A stretch of DNA of 40,730 bases from Bacteroidota bacterium (GTDB taxonomy: Bacteria; Bacteroidota; Ignavibacteria; Palsa-1295): assembly GCA_021324685.1 (NCBI GenBank), contig JAJPIQ010000044.1:81066-121795 (forward strand), given 5' to 3'. The translations under genes and the position numbers were made by a program. Of the stretch, positions 16,252 to 25,491 are shown one piece after another. The notes under the pieces are model-generated. The model saw only the letters and a list, made by a program, of their open reading frames with translations. It was not told where the DNA came from and searched no databases. How positions within the stretch are numbered: position 1 is the first letter of the stretch; every line of letters starts with the position of its first letter.

Positions 16252-19191
16252 ATGAAACGAACAGCCTCACCGCCATTCGATACGACCGCATTGCAGTCGA
16301 AACTCCAACAGCGCATTTCGGGAGAAGTCCGTTTTGATAAAGGTTCGCGAGCGCTTTATACGAGCGACGCTTCGAACTACCGACAAGTGCCGATCGGTGT
16401 CGTGATCCCGCGGACGCTCGACGATATCATTGCAACGGTTGCTACCGCGCGCGAGTATGGGGCGCCGATTCTCAGCCGTGGTGGAGGGACCAGTATTCCC
16501 GGCCAGTGTTGCAATGAAGCGATCGTGATGGACTTCACAAAGTATCTTCATCATGTGATCGAGATCGATCCCAACACGAGAACGGCTCGCGTACAGCCAG
16601 GTCTTGTGCTGGACGATCTTCGCGATGCCGCCAAAGCGTATGGTCTGACCTTTGGTCCCGACCCAGCGACCCATAAATGGTGCACGTTGGGAGGGATGAT
16701 TGGGAACAATTCCTGTGGTGTTCATTCGATCATGGCCGGCCGCACCGTCGATAACCTCAAAGCGCTGAAGGTCCTGCTCTACGATGGTACCGTGATGACG
16801 GTCGGGCAGGACTATCTCGAGGGCACAGGACGGCCGGAGCTTCGCGAGCATCTGCAATTGATCGCGGCCACGTATGGCGAGGAAATCAGGAGAAAATTTC
16901 CAAACATTCCACGTCGCGTGTCTGGATATTCGATCGACCAGCTATTGCCGGAGAATGGATTCCATGTGGCTCGGTCGTTGGCTGGGTCCGAGGGGACATT
17001 GGTAACGATTTTGGAAGCCACGGTGGAATTGATACCGAACCCTGCGGAGCGGGTCCTCATCGTAGCCGGTTATGACGATATTGCGACCGCCGGAGATCAT
17101 GTTACCGTCCTTCTCCCATTCCGGAACGGTTCCGAAGGCCGGCTCGTCGGACTGGAAGGGCTCGACCGGAAGTTCATTCGAGATATGAAAAAGAAGCACC
17201 TGCATGAGGCGCAACTTCGGCACATGCCGGCGGGGGAAGGTTGGCTCATTGCAGAGTTTGGAGCCGAAACGAAAGCTGCTGCGAAAGCCGTAGCCGATGC
17301 CGCTCTGAAGCAGCTTAAAGCGAACGGTAAGGTCGTCGATTCTCGCCTGTACGATGGTGATAAAGAGCAAAAAGATATCTGGACCGTCCGCGATTCAGGG
17401 CTTGGCGCGACCGCTCGTATTCCCGATCAAAAGGACAATTGGGAAGGTTGGGAGGATTCTGCCGTCCCACCGGAACGCGTTGGAGATTACCTGCGCGATT
17501 TTCGGACGTTGATGGAGAAATATCATTATACCGGTTCCGTCTATGGGCACATTGGCGACGGTTGCGTGCATACGCGGCTCGATTGGGAACCGAAAACAAA
17601 AGAGGGTATCGAACAGTGGGTGAAATTTACACACGAAGCGGCCGATCTGGTCCTTCACTACGGTGGCTCGCTCTCCGGAGAACATGGTGATGGACAGGCG
17701 CGCGGAGAACTCCTGCCAAAAATGTTCGGTCCGCGGATCATGCAGGCCTTCGAGGAATTTAAGACGATCTGGGATCCGGATTGGAAAATGAATCCGGGAA
17801 AACTGATTCGGCCATATAAGATCGATCAGAACTTGCGATATGGCGCGGACTACAACCCGCCGATCCTCCCGACCATTTTCCAGTTCCCGGACGACGAGGG
17901 TAGTTTTGCGCGCGCGACCGAACGGTGCGTTGGAGCAGGCGTCTGCCGACGAGAGCACGATGGCGTCATGTGTCCAAGCTACCGGGCGACGCGTGAAGAA
18001 GCGCATGTCACCCGAGGCCGAACGCACCTGCTTTGGGAGATGCTGCACGGTGACGTGATTACTGACGGCTGGAAGAGCGATGAAGTTCGCGAAGCACTTG
18101 ATCTTTGCCTGGCGTGTAAAGGGTGCAAAAGCGATTGCCCGGTCCGTGTGGATGTTGCGACCTATAAATCGGAATTCCTTGCGCACTATTATCATGGGCG
18201 CGTGCGACCGCGGACCGCGTATTCAATGGGAATGATTCATAGTGTGGCCCGCGTCGCTTCGAAATTTCCATCGCTTGTCAATGGACTGACACACGCCCCG
18301 CTCACTGGCCGCTTCATTAAGTGGCTTGGTGGAATTCACCAGAAACGGGACATCCCAAAGTTTGCCAAACAAACCTTCAAGAAGTGGTTCATGGACCGGC
18401 CGCTCCTCGATGTTCGGGAACCAATAATCCATCCCAATCCGAAGGAGCCGACTCCGCTCATTACGAAACAGGTTGTGGTTTGGGCAGACACGTTCAACAA
18501 TTATTTTCGAGTTGAGACGGCGAAAGCGGCCGTTCGAGTCATTGAAGAAGCAGGCTTTACGGTCAAGGTCTATCGACAGGACCTGTGTTGCGGCCGGCCG
18601 CTCTATGACTGGGGAATGCTCGCGCGTGCTCGGAACTATCTGGAAGAAATCCTTCATGTGGTCGGTCCGGATATTTCTGCCGGTATTCCGATGGTCGTCC
18701 TTGAACCGAGTTGTGCCTCGGTCTTTCGCGATGAACTTCATGGTCTCATGCCCGAGCGGGAGGATGCCAAGCGCCTCGCCGAGAATACATATCTTCTGAG
18801 CGAATTTCTGCAAAAGTTCGCTCCCAATTTTAAGGTGCGAACGCAGGGGTCAGCACCGGAAGGTATCGTCCAGCTTCACTGCCACCATCATGCTGTTTTC
18901 GGGAAGGATTCGGAGCGCGATACCATTGCTCAGGCGAGGGTTGAAGCGGAACTGCTGGATATCGGTTGTTGTGGCATGGCCGGCGCTTTTGGATTTGAAC
19001 AGGATAAGTATGACGTTTCGATGGCGATTGCAGGACAAAAATTGCTTCCTAAGATCCAGGAAACACCCGAAGATCATCTCATTATTGCTGATGGGTTTAG
19101 CTGCCGGGAGCAGATCGAGCAGGCGACCGGCAGGAAAACCTATCATATTGCCGAAGTTCTGTTTCAGCAGTTCGCCAGGGAAGAAAAATAA
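16252..19191 (+). CDS. FAD-linked oxidase / 4Fe-4S dehydrogenase fusion (YdiJ / D-lactate dehydrogenase type)
   Basis: A 979-residue single-chain 2-hydroxyacid dehydrogenase. Residues 45-260 are a FAD_binding_4 domain (SRGGGTSIPGQC, NNSCGVHS). Residues 280-530 are the FAD-oxidase C-terminal domain (GHIGDGCVH, SGEHGDGQARGEL). Then come two ferredoxin-like cysteine clusters, CVGAGVC...CPSYR near 559-575 and CLACKGCKSDCPV near 619-631, and two CCG domains (DLCCGRPL near 777, IGCCGMAG near 905). This is the architecture of E. coli YdiJ and of D-lactate/D-2-hydroxyglutarate/glycolate oxidases that pass electrons to quinone or an external acceptor. The exact substrate is not decidable. It lies 50 bases after the M24 gene, and a hairpin ends the unit at 19196-19227. 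Confidence 0.9.
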   Translation: MKRTASPPFDTTALQSKLQQRISGEVRFDKGSRALYTSDASNYRQVPIGVVIPRTLDDIIATVATAREYGAPILSRGGGTSIPGQCCNEAIVMDFTKYLHHVIEIDPNTRTARVQPGLVLDDLRDAAKAYGLTFGPDPATHKWCTLGGMIGNNSCGVHSIMAGRTVDNLKALKVLLYDGTVMTVGQDYLEGTGRPELREHLQLIAATYGEEIRRKFPNIPRRVSGYSIDQLLPENGFHVARSLAGSEGTLVTILEATVELIPNPAERVLIVAGYDDIATAGDHVTVLLPFRNGSEGRLVGLEGLDRKFIRDMKKKHLHEAQLRHMPAGEGWLIAEFGAETKAAAKAVADAALKQLKANGKVVDSRLYDGDKEQKDIWTVRDSGLGATARIPDQKDNWEGWEDSAVPPERVGDYLRDFRTLMEKYHYTGSVYGHIGDGCVHTRLDWEPKTKEGIEQWVKFTHEAADLVLHYGGSLSGEHGDGQARGELLPKMFGPRIMQAFEEFKTIWDPDWKMNPGKLIRPYKIDQNLRYGADYNPPILPTIFQFPDDEGSFARATERCVGAGVCRREHDGVMCPSYRATREEAHVTRGRTHLLWEMLHGDVITDGWKSDEVREALDLCLACKGCKSDCPVRVDVATYKSEFLAHYYHGRVRPRTAYSMGMIHSVARVASKFPSLVNGLTHAPLTGRFIKWLGGIHQKRDIPKFAKQTFKKWFMDRPLLDVREPIIHPNPKEPTPLITKQVVVWADTFNNYFRVETAKAAVRVIEEAGFTVKVYRQDLCCGRPLYDWGMLARARNYLEEILHVVGPDISAGIPMVVLEPSCASVFRDELHGLMPEREDAKRLAENTYLLSEFLQKFAPNFKVRTQGSAPEGIVQLHCHHHAVFGKDSERDTIAQARVEAELLDIGCCGMAGAFGFEQDKYDVSMAIAGQKLLPKIQETPEDHLIIADGFSCREQIEQATGRKTYHIAEVLFQQFAREEK

Positions 19192-19195
19192 ACTA

Positions 19196-19227
19196 TTACG
19201 CCGATCGAGGATCCCCGATCGGCGTAA
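19196..19227. terminator. Bidirectional terminator hairpin between convergent genes
   Basis: A perfect 12-base stem, TTACGCCGATCG (19196-19207) with CGATCGGCGTAA (19216-19227), and an 8-base loop. It lies 5 bases after the dehydrogenase stop and 20 bases after the end of the convergent cytochrome gene at 19248. In the minus direction it is followed by TAGTTTATTTTTC, a fair U-tract. In the plus direction the following bases are A-rich, so termination that way is less classical. Confidence 0.7.
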
Positions 19228-19247
19228 AAAGAATAAAGTTCAACGAC

Positions 19248-19937
19248 TCACTTGTGGTGGTGTGGCGGAGGAGCGGGCGGTGCGCCGGGTGGCATGCCGG
19301 GTTGGCCGGGCATGGGTGGAGCGCCAGGCCCTCCCATCATTCCGGTCTGAGGCGGCACGGGATCCGGCACCTGGTTTGAAATGGCAGGTATTGTGCGAAG
19401 ATACATAAAAATACTCGCAAGGTCATTGTCATTCAATTCCTTGATCCAGTTCCAGGGCATCGGTGGGAGTATGGGACGGCCCTTACCCATATGTTTACCC
19501 GAACGAATGGCATTAACGAAGACATCCTGTGACCAGGCACCGATTCCGGTCACAGAATCGGGTGTCAGGTTCGCGGAGTAGCTTACGCCCCACGGTCCCT
19601 GAAAGGCGGTCATGGTCATATCTCCGGCCCACACCCACGGTTGCGGAAGAGGCGTCGGCATCAGTTTCATTCCAGCCGGATGGCCTGAAAGCATTTTCGT
19701 CATATCGGGTCCAGGCTGGCCATTGGGGCCCATTGTCCAAGGAGTATGGCAATCGTTACATCCGATCGCCGTCACCAGATATTTGCCTCGGTCGGCGCTG
19801 GGCGGACCGGAGGTCGTCGCGGTTCCGCTGACCGTTCCAGTCGAGTCGGACGTAGCCGCCCCCTGATTTTTCGCCATACACCCGGCCAAAAACGCGGTAA
19901 TGGTCAATAGCGTAACGTTCAAAATCGATTTCTTCAT
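19248..19937 (-). CDS. Monohaem cytochrome c lipoprotein with proline/histidine-rich tail
   Basis: A 229-residue lipoprotein: signal peptide MKKSILNVTLL... with lipobox LAGC (Cys20), then a Ser/Thr/Gly linker and a class I-like cytochrome c domain with the haem site CNDCH at 60-64 and a probable distal methionine in LPPMPWNW. The C-terminal ~35 residues are a Pro/Gly/Met tail ending in HHHK, which may bind metal. It probably shuttles electrons at the periplasmic face of a membrane. The start is taken as the ATG at 19937 because it opens a typical lipoprotein signal; an ATG 27 bases further upstream would only add residues. The preceding region contains a TATTTTTG element at 20018-20011. It is convergent with the FAD/Fe-S dehydrogenase. 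Confidence 0.85.
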   Translation of the reverse strand: MKKSILNVTLLTITAFLAGCMAKNQGAATSDSTGTVSGTATTSGPPSADRGKYLVTAIGCNDCHTPWTMGPNGQPGPDMTKMLSGHPAGMKLMPTPLPQPWVWAGDMTMTAFQGPWGVSYSANLTPDSVTGIGAWSQDVFVNAIRSGKHMGKGRPILPPMPWNWIKELNDNDLASIFMYLRTIPAISNQVPDPVPPQTGMMGGPGAPPMPGQPGMPPGAPPAPPPHHHK

Positions 19938-20010
19938 ATAAGGATGAATGAAATGGTGAAGCACAAAAGCCAGAAACTTCTAAAAAGAAGCATTGGCGAC
20001 AAGTAACACT

Positions 20011-20018
20011 CAAAAATA
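20011..20018 (-). promoter_or_regulatory. Candidate -7 promoter box for the cytochrome c gene
   Basis: On the minus strand TATTTTTG fits the Bacteroidota -7 consensus TAnnTTTG and lies about 75 bases before the ATG at 19937. No good -33 TTG was found at the expected spacing, so the call is weak. Confidence 0.25.
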
Positions 20019-20237
20019 ACACATTTTTTTGTGCAATCTTAAATTTCTGGTCAACAGAATTTCCGAGGCCCTCAAACATGTGTTTATATATGTGAAATGA
20101 GGCCTTTGTTGGTAATGCGAGTGTCAACACCCGCTTTTAAAACCGCGATACGGCCTTTTGGCCGATTTAACGCGCGAATTAATCTTCTCTCCTCCCTTGC
20201 TCGGAATTTGTTATAAGTTCTTAAACTTTTAAGATCC

Positions 20238-20768
20238 ATGCTCAAGCGCCTGAAGCGGCTATCGACCGAGATCCTGCATAAAAATCCCTGGTGGGAATAC
20301 CGGCGGGACGAATACCTTCATCCGGACGATTCGAAAGGGCAGTTTTTCTACGCACATACGAAAGGAGCGGTATTCGTGATTGTTGAACGGCAAGGCCGGA
20401 TTTTGCTGCTTCGACAGTTCCGGTACCTGAACCAACGCGAAAGTCTCGAATTCGTGGGCGGCGGCATGAAGGAAGGCATGACGCACGAACAAGCCGCTCG
20501 CGAAGAATTGCTCGAAGAGGCAGGATTTCAATCTGCCCGCTTAATTCCGATCGGATGGTTTAATCCGATGAACGGAGCAAGTGATGAAGAGTGTTACGTC
20601 TTCATAGCGCAGGAGCTTTCTGCGGCGGAAGCCCGCCCGGAGGTGAGCGAAGAGTTCGAGCCGGCCTGGGTCACACCGGAAGAACTCGATCTTCTCATCG
20701 CCCGCGGTGAGATTTGGGACGGGATGACGCTCGCCGCTTATGCGCTCTATAAAAACTACTCTCGTTAA
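20238..20768 (+). CDS. Nudix hydrolase (ADP-ribose pyrophosphatase-like)
   Basis: A 176-residue Nudix protein that would hydrolyse a nucleoside diphosphate linked to another group, such as ADP-ribose. The Nudix helix is visible as GGGMKEGMTHEQAAREELLEEAGF, near residues 75-98, keeping the metal-binding EExxEE glutamates. At the first conserved Glu of the box the residue is Met, and Glu stands in the Arg position, the latter being common in this group. An ADPR-type pattern precedes the box (KGAVFVIVERQGRILLLRQFRY). It is the first gene of a short plus-strand run; the exported protein gene begins 7 bases after its stop. The substrate is not certain. Confidence 0.87.
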   Translation: MLKRLKRLSTEILHKNPWWEYRRDEYLHPDDSKGQFFYAHTKGAVFVIVERQGRILLLRQFRYLNQRESLEFVGGGMKEGMTHEQAAREELLEEAGFQSARLIPIGWFNPMNGASDEECYVFIAQELSAAEARPEVSEEFEPAWVTPEELDLLIARGEIWDGMTLAAYALYKNYSR

Positions 20769-20775
20769 TGGCATT

Positions 20776-21873
20776 ATGAACCGATTTCTTTCCGGGAGTC
20801 GCACGCTCCCAGCTATCGCTATATTGTTTTTTGTCGTTTTTCGCGGACCATTGTTCGCGCAGCCGGCGCACGTCCTAAAACTCGATTTCAAACCAGGCGA
20901 CGTGCACCATGTTGTCATCACCGAAGTCTTGCGGCTTGCGATGCATTTCCCGCAGGTTGATGAGCACGATGCTCGGCCGAGCATACGCACCTCCGTGTAT
21001 TCGTTTACCGAGACGATTGACAGCCTGAGTCCAAACGGCTTTGCGTACGTTTCGGCCTCGCTCGATTCCTTTCGGACCGGGATTAACTTCGGCGAAGGCC
21101 CGAACGCCGAGAACTTTTTCCGATTCAACTCTGCACAGGACTACGATATTCAGCATGAGCTGCACGATATTAAAGTCTTGCCTCGTGCCCAGTTCCTCGG
21201 GCATATCCTGCGTTTTGTGATGCGGCCGGATGGAACCATTGCGCGTTTTATCAATCTGCAGGATTTTCACGACGATGCTGTCGGTAAAGGGTATGATTAT
21301 GATATGGTCCACGCGATGCTTTCGCTTACGGATTCGCTGCGAATGGGCCAGCTCCTGGAACTCGGTTTCGGCGGTCTTGCAGCCCAGGCATCTCCCTACA
21401 CTTCGCCATCGACGGCGACCGAAATTCCGATCACACGCACCGTATCTGCAACGCCGGGAAAGAATGGCTCGCTTGAATTTCATGTGACCTATTTCGATCC
21501 TCCCAAGCACGTCGATTATCTCGAGGGCATTGCCACGCCGCTCGGCATTAATCGTTTCTACGGCGCCGGACATGGAGCACTCCTCATGAGAGATGGGTTT
21601 CTCAAACATTCGTTGTATAAGGACACTGCGCTGGTGCAGTTGCAGGTCGATATCGACACGGTACCAGAGCAGATCACAAGGACAGTGACGACCGATGTTT
21701 ACCCCGTCAAAGTGCTGCACGGCATCATTACGCTGAAAGAAGTAAAAGTTCACAAAGGCGTCTGGAAAGACCCGAATGACGATGGTTCCTCCAGCGATGG
21801 TACTTCCGACATGGGAACCGATTCGAAACCGGTTCCTGCTCCCGATTCAACCGGGACCAACGATTCGCATTAA
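20776..21873 (+). CDS. Exported protein of unknown function
   Basis: A 365-residue protein starting at the ATG at 20776 (MNRFLSGSR), which gives a clear signal peptide (LPAIAILFFVVF, cleavage near FAQ). A start 36 bases upstream would lie inside the Nudix gene. The mature part is rich in beta-strand-like alternation, has no cysteine and no recognised catalytic motif, and ends in a low-complexity Asp/Ser/Gly/Pro tail. Its opening LKLDFKPGDVHHVVIT resembles the start of the mature lipoprotein encoded next (FHPKVGSVQRYHII), so the two may be distant paralogues of the DUF6263-like type. The family name is only a suggestion. It is probably cotranscribed with both neighbours. Confidence 0.75.
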   Translation: MNRFLSGSRTLPAIAILFFVVFRGPLFAQPAHVLKLDFKPGDVHHVVITEVLRLAMHFPQVDEHDARPSIRTSVYSFTETIDSLSPNGFAYVSASLDSFRTGINFGEGPNAENFFRFNSAQDYDIQHELHDIKVLPRAQFLGHILRFVMRPDGTIARFINLQDFHDDAVGKGYDYDMVHAMLSLTDSLRMGQLLELGFGGLAAQASPYTSPSTATEIPITRTVSATPGKNGSLEFHVTYFDPPKHVDYLEGIATPLGINRFYGAGHGALLMRDGFLKHSLYKDTALVQLQVDIDTVPEQITRTVTTDVYPVKVLHGIITLKEVKVHKGVWKDPNDDGSSSDGTSDMGTDSKPVPAPDSTGTNDSH

Positions 21874-21913
21874 ATTTAACCGTTCTTATTAACGATAGAC
21901 TCTTATCCTTTTC

Positions 21914-22963
21914 ATGCACCTTCACCGCACCGTTCTATTTTTGCTTTTCGCAGGGATCCTCGCTTCCTGCAGTAAAAAAGAGACTACCGCCACGAGTTCG
22001 ACCACGGGAACACTGGATACGACACAAAAAGCGGAATCAGTCGCTATCACCGATACCAACCACCACTTAATGTTTCATCCAAAGGTCGGCTCGGTGCAGC
22101 GGTATCATATTATCGATAAAATGTCGATGTCCGCCAGCGATGCCGGGTCCGGCGGTACCCCGATGAAGCATTCGGCCTCCAGTACTACCGAATTTTATTT
22201 GCACCATACGGTAAAAAGTATCGGCAAAGATAGTTCCGTCGATCTCGTCTTTCAGGTCGATTCGATTCAAATGACCTCTCAGCGGGACACCGAGACCGTT
22301 CATTATTCGAGTACGAACCCGAATGATGCAAAGAACGATGAGTACCGTGAATTCAATATTTTGCTCGGAAAGAATTTTACGATTCGGACCAACAAATATG
22401 GCGATCTCGATTCCATGCTGGACGTTAGTTCGATCGTGAATGAACTGCTCGTGAAAGTTCCAGATACAGACCGCACAAAACCGATTGTCCGTCAATATGC
22501 GACGGAGCAGGCAGAGGAAGTAGCCAATGCGTACGTGATGCGTGTCCTGGTGCACGATCCCATCCATGCCCTCAAGGCGGATACGACCTGGCGAGATTCT
22601 ACGGATATGAATTTAGATGTCGCTCCCGGACTCTCATTTCCGGTGCATATTGACGGTTCGGAAACGGTTCGAGGGCTGGAAAAACGCGGAGATCGCGTGC
22701 TTGCTGTGCTGGAGGACAACCGGTCCACGACGCCGCGTCAGCGCGTGCTCGATCAGGGACCGGCCAAAGCCACGATAGATAATTTCGTTGCGACCTCCCA
22801 CAGTGTCGTCCGTATCGAGGATGGAACCGGCCTTCTTGTTCAGCGTCTGATGCAGGAGAAGCGGAATTTCACCCTGGTCGTCGAAAGTAAGCAACATCCC
22901 GGTGAGAAGCGGAGCATTACGCAAACAGGTTCGGAAGAGCTTATGACGGAACTTCTGCCCTGA
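21914..22963 (+). CDS. Lipoprotein of unknown function (DUF6263-like)
   Basis: A 349-residue lipoprotein: hydrophobic signal RTVLFLLFAGI with lipobox LASC (Cys19), then a Thr/Ser linker and a beta-rich domain. No enzyme motif is visible. The layout (a short N-terminal segment about tracking a periplasmic ligand, TTEF, repeated D/T strands, a C-terminal ITQTGSEELMTELLP) resembles lipoproteins of the DUF6263 group in Bacteroidota, but I hold this loosely. It lies 40 bases after the related exported protein and 164 bases before the GAF/GGDEF gene. Its job is unknown. Confidence 0.75.
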   Translation: MHLHRTVLFLLFAGILASCSKKETTATSSTTGTLDTTQKAESVAITDTNHHLMFHPKVGSVQRYHIIDKMSMSASDAGSGGTPMKHSASSTTEFYLHHTVKSIGKDSSVDLVFQVDSIQMTSQRDTETVHYSSTNPNDAKNDEYREFNILLGKNFTIRTNKYGDLDSMLDVSSIVNELLVKVPDTDRTKPIVRQYATEQAEEVANAYVMRVLVHDPIHALKADTTWRDSTDMNLDVAPGLSFPVHIDGSETVRGLEKRGDRVLAVLEDNRSTTPRQRVLDQGPAKATIDNFVATSHSVVRIEDGTGLLVQRLMQEKRNFTLVVESKQHPGEKRSITQTGSEELMTELLP

Positions 22964-23048
22964 CGTTCGACAAAAAAAAATTAGAAATTGGTCATAAGCG
23001 CGGAATCCCTCACGGGTTTGTAAGGTTCGCACTATAGACGTTTGCACG

Positions 23049-23070
23049 TGCAGATCGCACGCGGTCTGCA
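23049..23070. promoter_or_regulatory. Short palindrome upstream of the GAF/GGDEF gene
   Basis: TGCAGA (23049-23054) and TCTGCA (23065-23070) form a perfect 6-base inverted repeat with a 10-base centre, about 60 bases before the ATG at 23128. It could be an operator or a weak hairpin. Nothing else in the 164-base gap (22964-23127) was recognised beyond a run of nine A's after the previous stop. Confidence 0.25.
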
Positions 23071-23127
23071 TGAAAATTCCCTGTACCGTTGGATTGACCG
23101 CCCCGCTGGTCCTTCGGTGAGAGTAGC

Positions 23128-25491
23128 ATGAGCGACGAACGCGACGACCTTACGATGCCTGGCCCTGATGCGGATTTTCATCCGTCCGACGAATATTTGT
23201 CCAATCGCAACGCTGGACGTTCGCGCGAGTCCCGCTCGGACGACGAGCACTCCCGCGATGGCCGCCCTCTAAAAAGGGTTACCTTCGACGATTTCCAAAT
23301 TACGCGTGCTCAGCAGGAAGCGCAGGTGGAAGAGGAACGTAAAGCCTGGCGCGAACGCGAAGAGCGGATGGAAAAAGAAAAGCCAGCACTGTTTCGTTTT
23401 GCGGTGCCTCGGCTTAAATCGCTTCGAGACGAGATGATCGGAGGCCAGAGCAAATTGCCGTTCTTCCGAAAGCCGCATTCGGAACCGGTGGCGCATGGTC
23501 CGTCCGAAGAGCCTGGTACAAACGGTGCCTATTTCGCCGAGCATGAGCGAGCCATCGTTCGTGTTACGAAAGCCCATCACGAAGAGGAAGCGGGCCGCCA
23601 AGGAGCGCCCGCGCGGAATGTTTCTACGGAACCGGCGCCATTGATAGAAGTTCCGGAACCGATCGATTCTGCCATCGAAGAGACGCTCGAAGAAGCGCTG
23701 GCGGCTGACCCGGCCGGATACCTCGGAAATATTCTGGCGCAGGAAAGTTTCGAAGCGAATGAAGTTCCTAATGAAGAAATTCAAGAGTGCGATGACGTTG
23801 AAGACGCAATTTTAGAAGAAGAAATTTTGGAGGGAGTATCTCTGCACGCGGTTCAGGCGCCGCAGGAAAACGAAGGGTTCGTCACGCAACCGATCGCGCT
23901 CGAGCCACGTGTTGACCGAGCCATGTTGTCATTTCTGGATGCGCTTCGCTCGTTCGATTCCCATCCTCGACGTGCCCATGAGTCTCGCGATCCCCGCGCC
24001 GATTTCGTGGTCCTCTTAGGGGAGTTGCTCGATATTTTGAGGGACCAGCTCGGCGCCACGAGCGCAATGTTTTTCTGGGTCAACGCGAAAAAGCAGCAAC
24101 TCGTCCTCGAAAGTGCAGCACTGGACGATCGCGCCTATCAATTCCTCGCTGGCGATAAACGATTTCCGATCGAGCTCGATGCCGTGAGCCGCATCGTTTC
24201 CAAGCAGCGGCCGGAGCTTCATACTTCAATTTCTCATCAGGCCGAGCGCGATCTTATTCCGTATTACCGCGATGCGATCGGCATTGCTTCGTTCGCGGGA
24301 ATGCCCGTGCTCTTTGCCGAAGGGCTCGTGGCCGTGCTCACTGTGGATTCGACGACGCCAGAACACTTCAGCGCAGAAACACTTCGAATTCTGACCGAGC
24401 ATTCGAAGCTGATTGCAGGTCTCATTCGCTCGTACATTGAAAAATACGATCTGCTGGCATCCGCTCGAACGCTCGATGCCGCCCGAAAACTGTACGAGAT
24501 TGTCAGCCCCGATTCTTCCCTGCGTGTTCTCCGCGATCAAAGAAAAAATCCCGAATATGTTCTTCGCGCGCTTACAGAAGCAGCCGGAGAAATCATTGAC
24601 TGGGACTGGCTCGCGACGGCATCGTTCGATGAAGGGCGGCGCCTTTGGAGCCTGATGAGCCTGCAGTCAAAACGGGGCGGGGCTTATGTAACGCCCATGA
24701 CGCCGGTTTCCATGGAGGAAAGTTTGGTTGGCAAGTGCCTTACATCTGGCCGCAGCATGTGTACGGAGGCATTATCTCCACAAAGCGTTCGGTTCAATCT
24801 GGAAGAGGACCGACAGAATGCCATTGGGCATTCGTTTCTCGTCATACCGATACGTACGGCGACCAAAAATTACGGCGCCCTGGCGCTCGAACATAGCGAC
24901 CGAGCGCGCTATACGGAAGCGGACGTAGAAACGCTGGAGCATCTTGCCCGCAGTGCCGCAAGCGCGCTCGAGATCATTGCGTTAAGCGAAATGGTCGGAG
25001 AGCGTGCCCTTACCGATCTTCTTACTGGGGTTCTTAACCAACATGGAATGATCGAGCGTACCGGTCAGGAACTTACGCGCGCGATGCAATTCGACGAACC
25101 GCTCACATTTGTACTCTTCGAGATCGATGGCGCTCATGAATTCAGTTCCAGATTTTCGCAGGAAGATTCCGACACGATCGTGCTGGCGATCACGCGTCTG
25201 CTCCGATTCGGAGCGAGGGCCTTCGATGTGGTAGCACGGACCGGGGAACATACGTTTGCCGTGCTGCTCATAAAGATGAGCGATGAAGAGGGCTATCTCT
25301 GGAGTGAAAAAATGCGAAAGATGATTGTGAGCGAAGTCATCGCCATTGGAAAACGCAGCTATTCCGTGACGGCTTCGATTGGCGTTTCCGGTGCCAGAAG
25401 GGACGGCAACGTCGAAGAACTGATGGAAGGCGCCGAACTTGCGCTGGAACGCGCAAGGGAACTCGGCGGAAATAATGTGATCGTCTATTGA
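23128..25491 (+). CDS. GAF-GAF sensor protein with degenerate GGDEF domain
   Basis: A 787-residue cytoplasmic protein. The first 280 residues are charged and low in complexity, with acidic stretches (EEEILEG, HHEEEAGR) and no membrane segment. Two GAF domains follow at about 294-437 and 480-620, likely ligand or redox sensors. Residues 625-787 align with a diguanylate cyclase domain (LTDLLTGVLNQHG, VLFEIDGAHEFS, TASIGVSGA), but the signature GGDEF is replaced by GEHTF at about 706-710. The catalytic Asp/Glu are gone, so it is predicted not to make c-di-GMP and may instead bind or sense a nucleotide or partner. A weak GAGAG precedes the ATG. It is followed by the rpoD gene after a 363-base gap. 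Confidence 0.85.
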   Translation: MSDERDDLTMPGPDADFHPSDEYLSNRNAGRSRESRSDDEHSRDGRPLKRVTFDDFQITRAQQEAQVEEERKAWREREERMEKEKPALFRFAVPRLKSLRDEMIGGQSKLPFFRKPHSEPVAHGPSEEPGTNGAYFAEHERAIVRVTKAHHEEEAGRQGAPARNVSTEPAPLIEVPEPIDSAIEETLEEALAADPAGYLGNILAQESFEANEVPNEEIQECDDVEDAILEEEILEGVSLHAVQAPQENEGFVTQPIALEPRVDRAMLSFLDALRSFDSHPRRAHESRDPRADFVVLLGELLDILRDQLGATSAMFFWVNAKKQQLVLESAALDDRAYQFLAGDKRFPIELDAVSRIVSKQRPELHTSISHQAERDLIPYYRDAIGIASFAGMPVLFAEGLVAVLTVDSTTPEHFSAETLRILTEHSKLIAGLIRSYIEKYDLLASARTLDAARKLYEIVSPDSSLRVLRDQRKNPEYVLRALTEAAGEIIDWDWLATASFDEGRRLWSLMSLQSKRGGAYVTPMTPVSMEESLVGKCLTSGRSMCTEALSPQSVRFNLEEDRQNAIGHSFLVIPIRTATKNYGALALEHSDRARYTEADVETLEHLARSAASALEIIALSEMVGERALTDLLTGVLNQHGMIERTGQELTRAMQFDEPLTFVLFEIDGAHEFSSRFSQEDSDTIVLAITRLLRFGARAFDVVARTGEHTFAVLLIKMSDEEGYLWSEKMRKMIVSEVIAIGKRSYSVTASIGVSGARRDGNVEELMEGAELALERARELGGNNVIVY

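Noticed and set aside
20151-20164. CGGCC/GGCCG mini-hairpin upstream of the Nudix gene
   Set aside because: Only 5 base pairs with a 4-base T loop and no following T-run; too weak to call.
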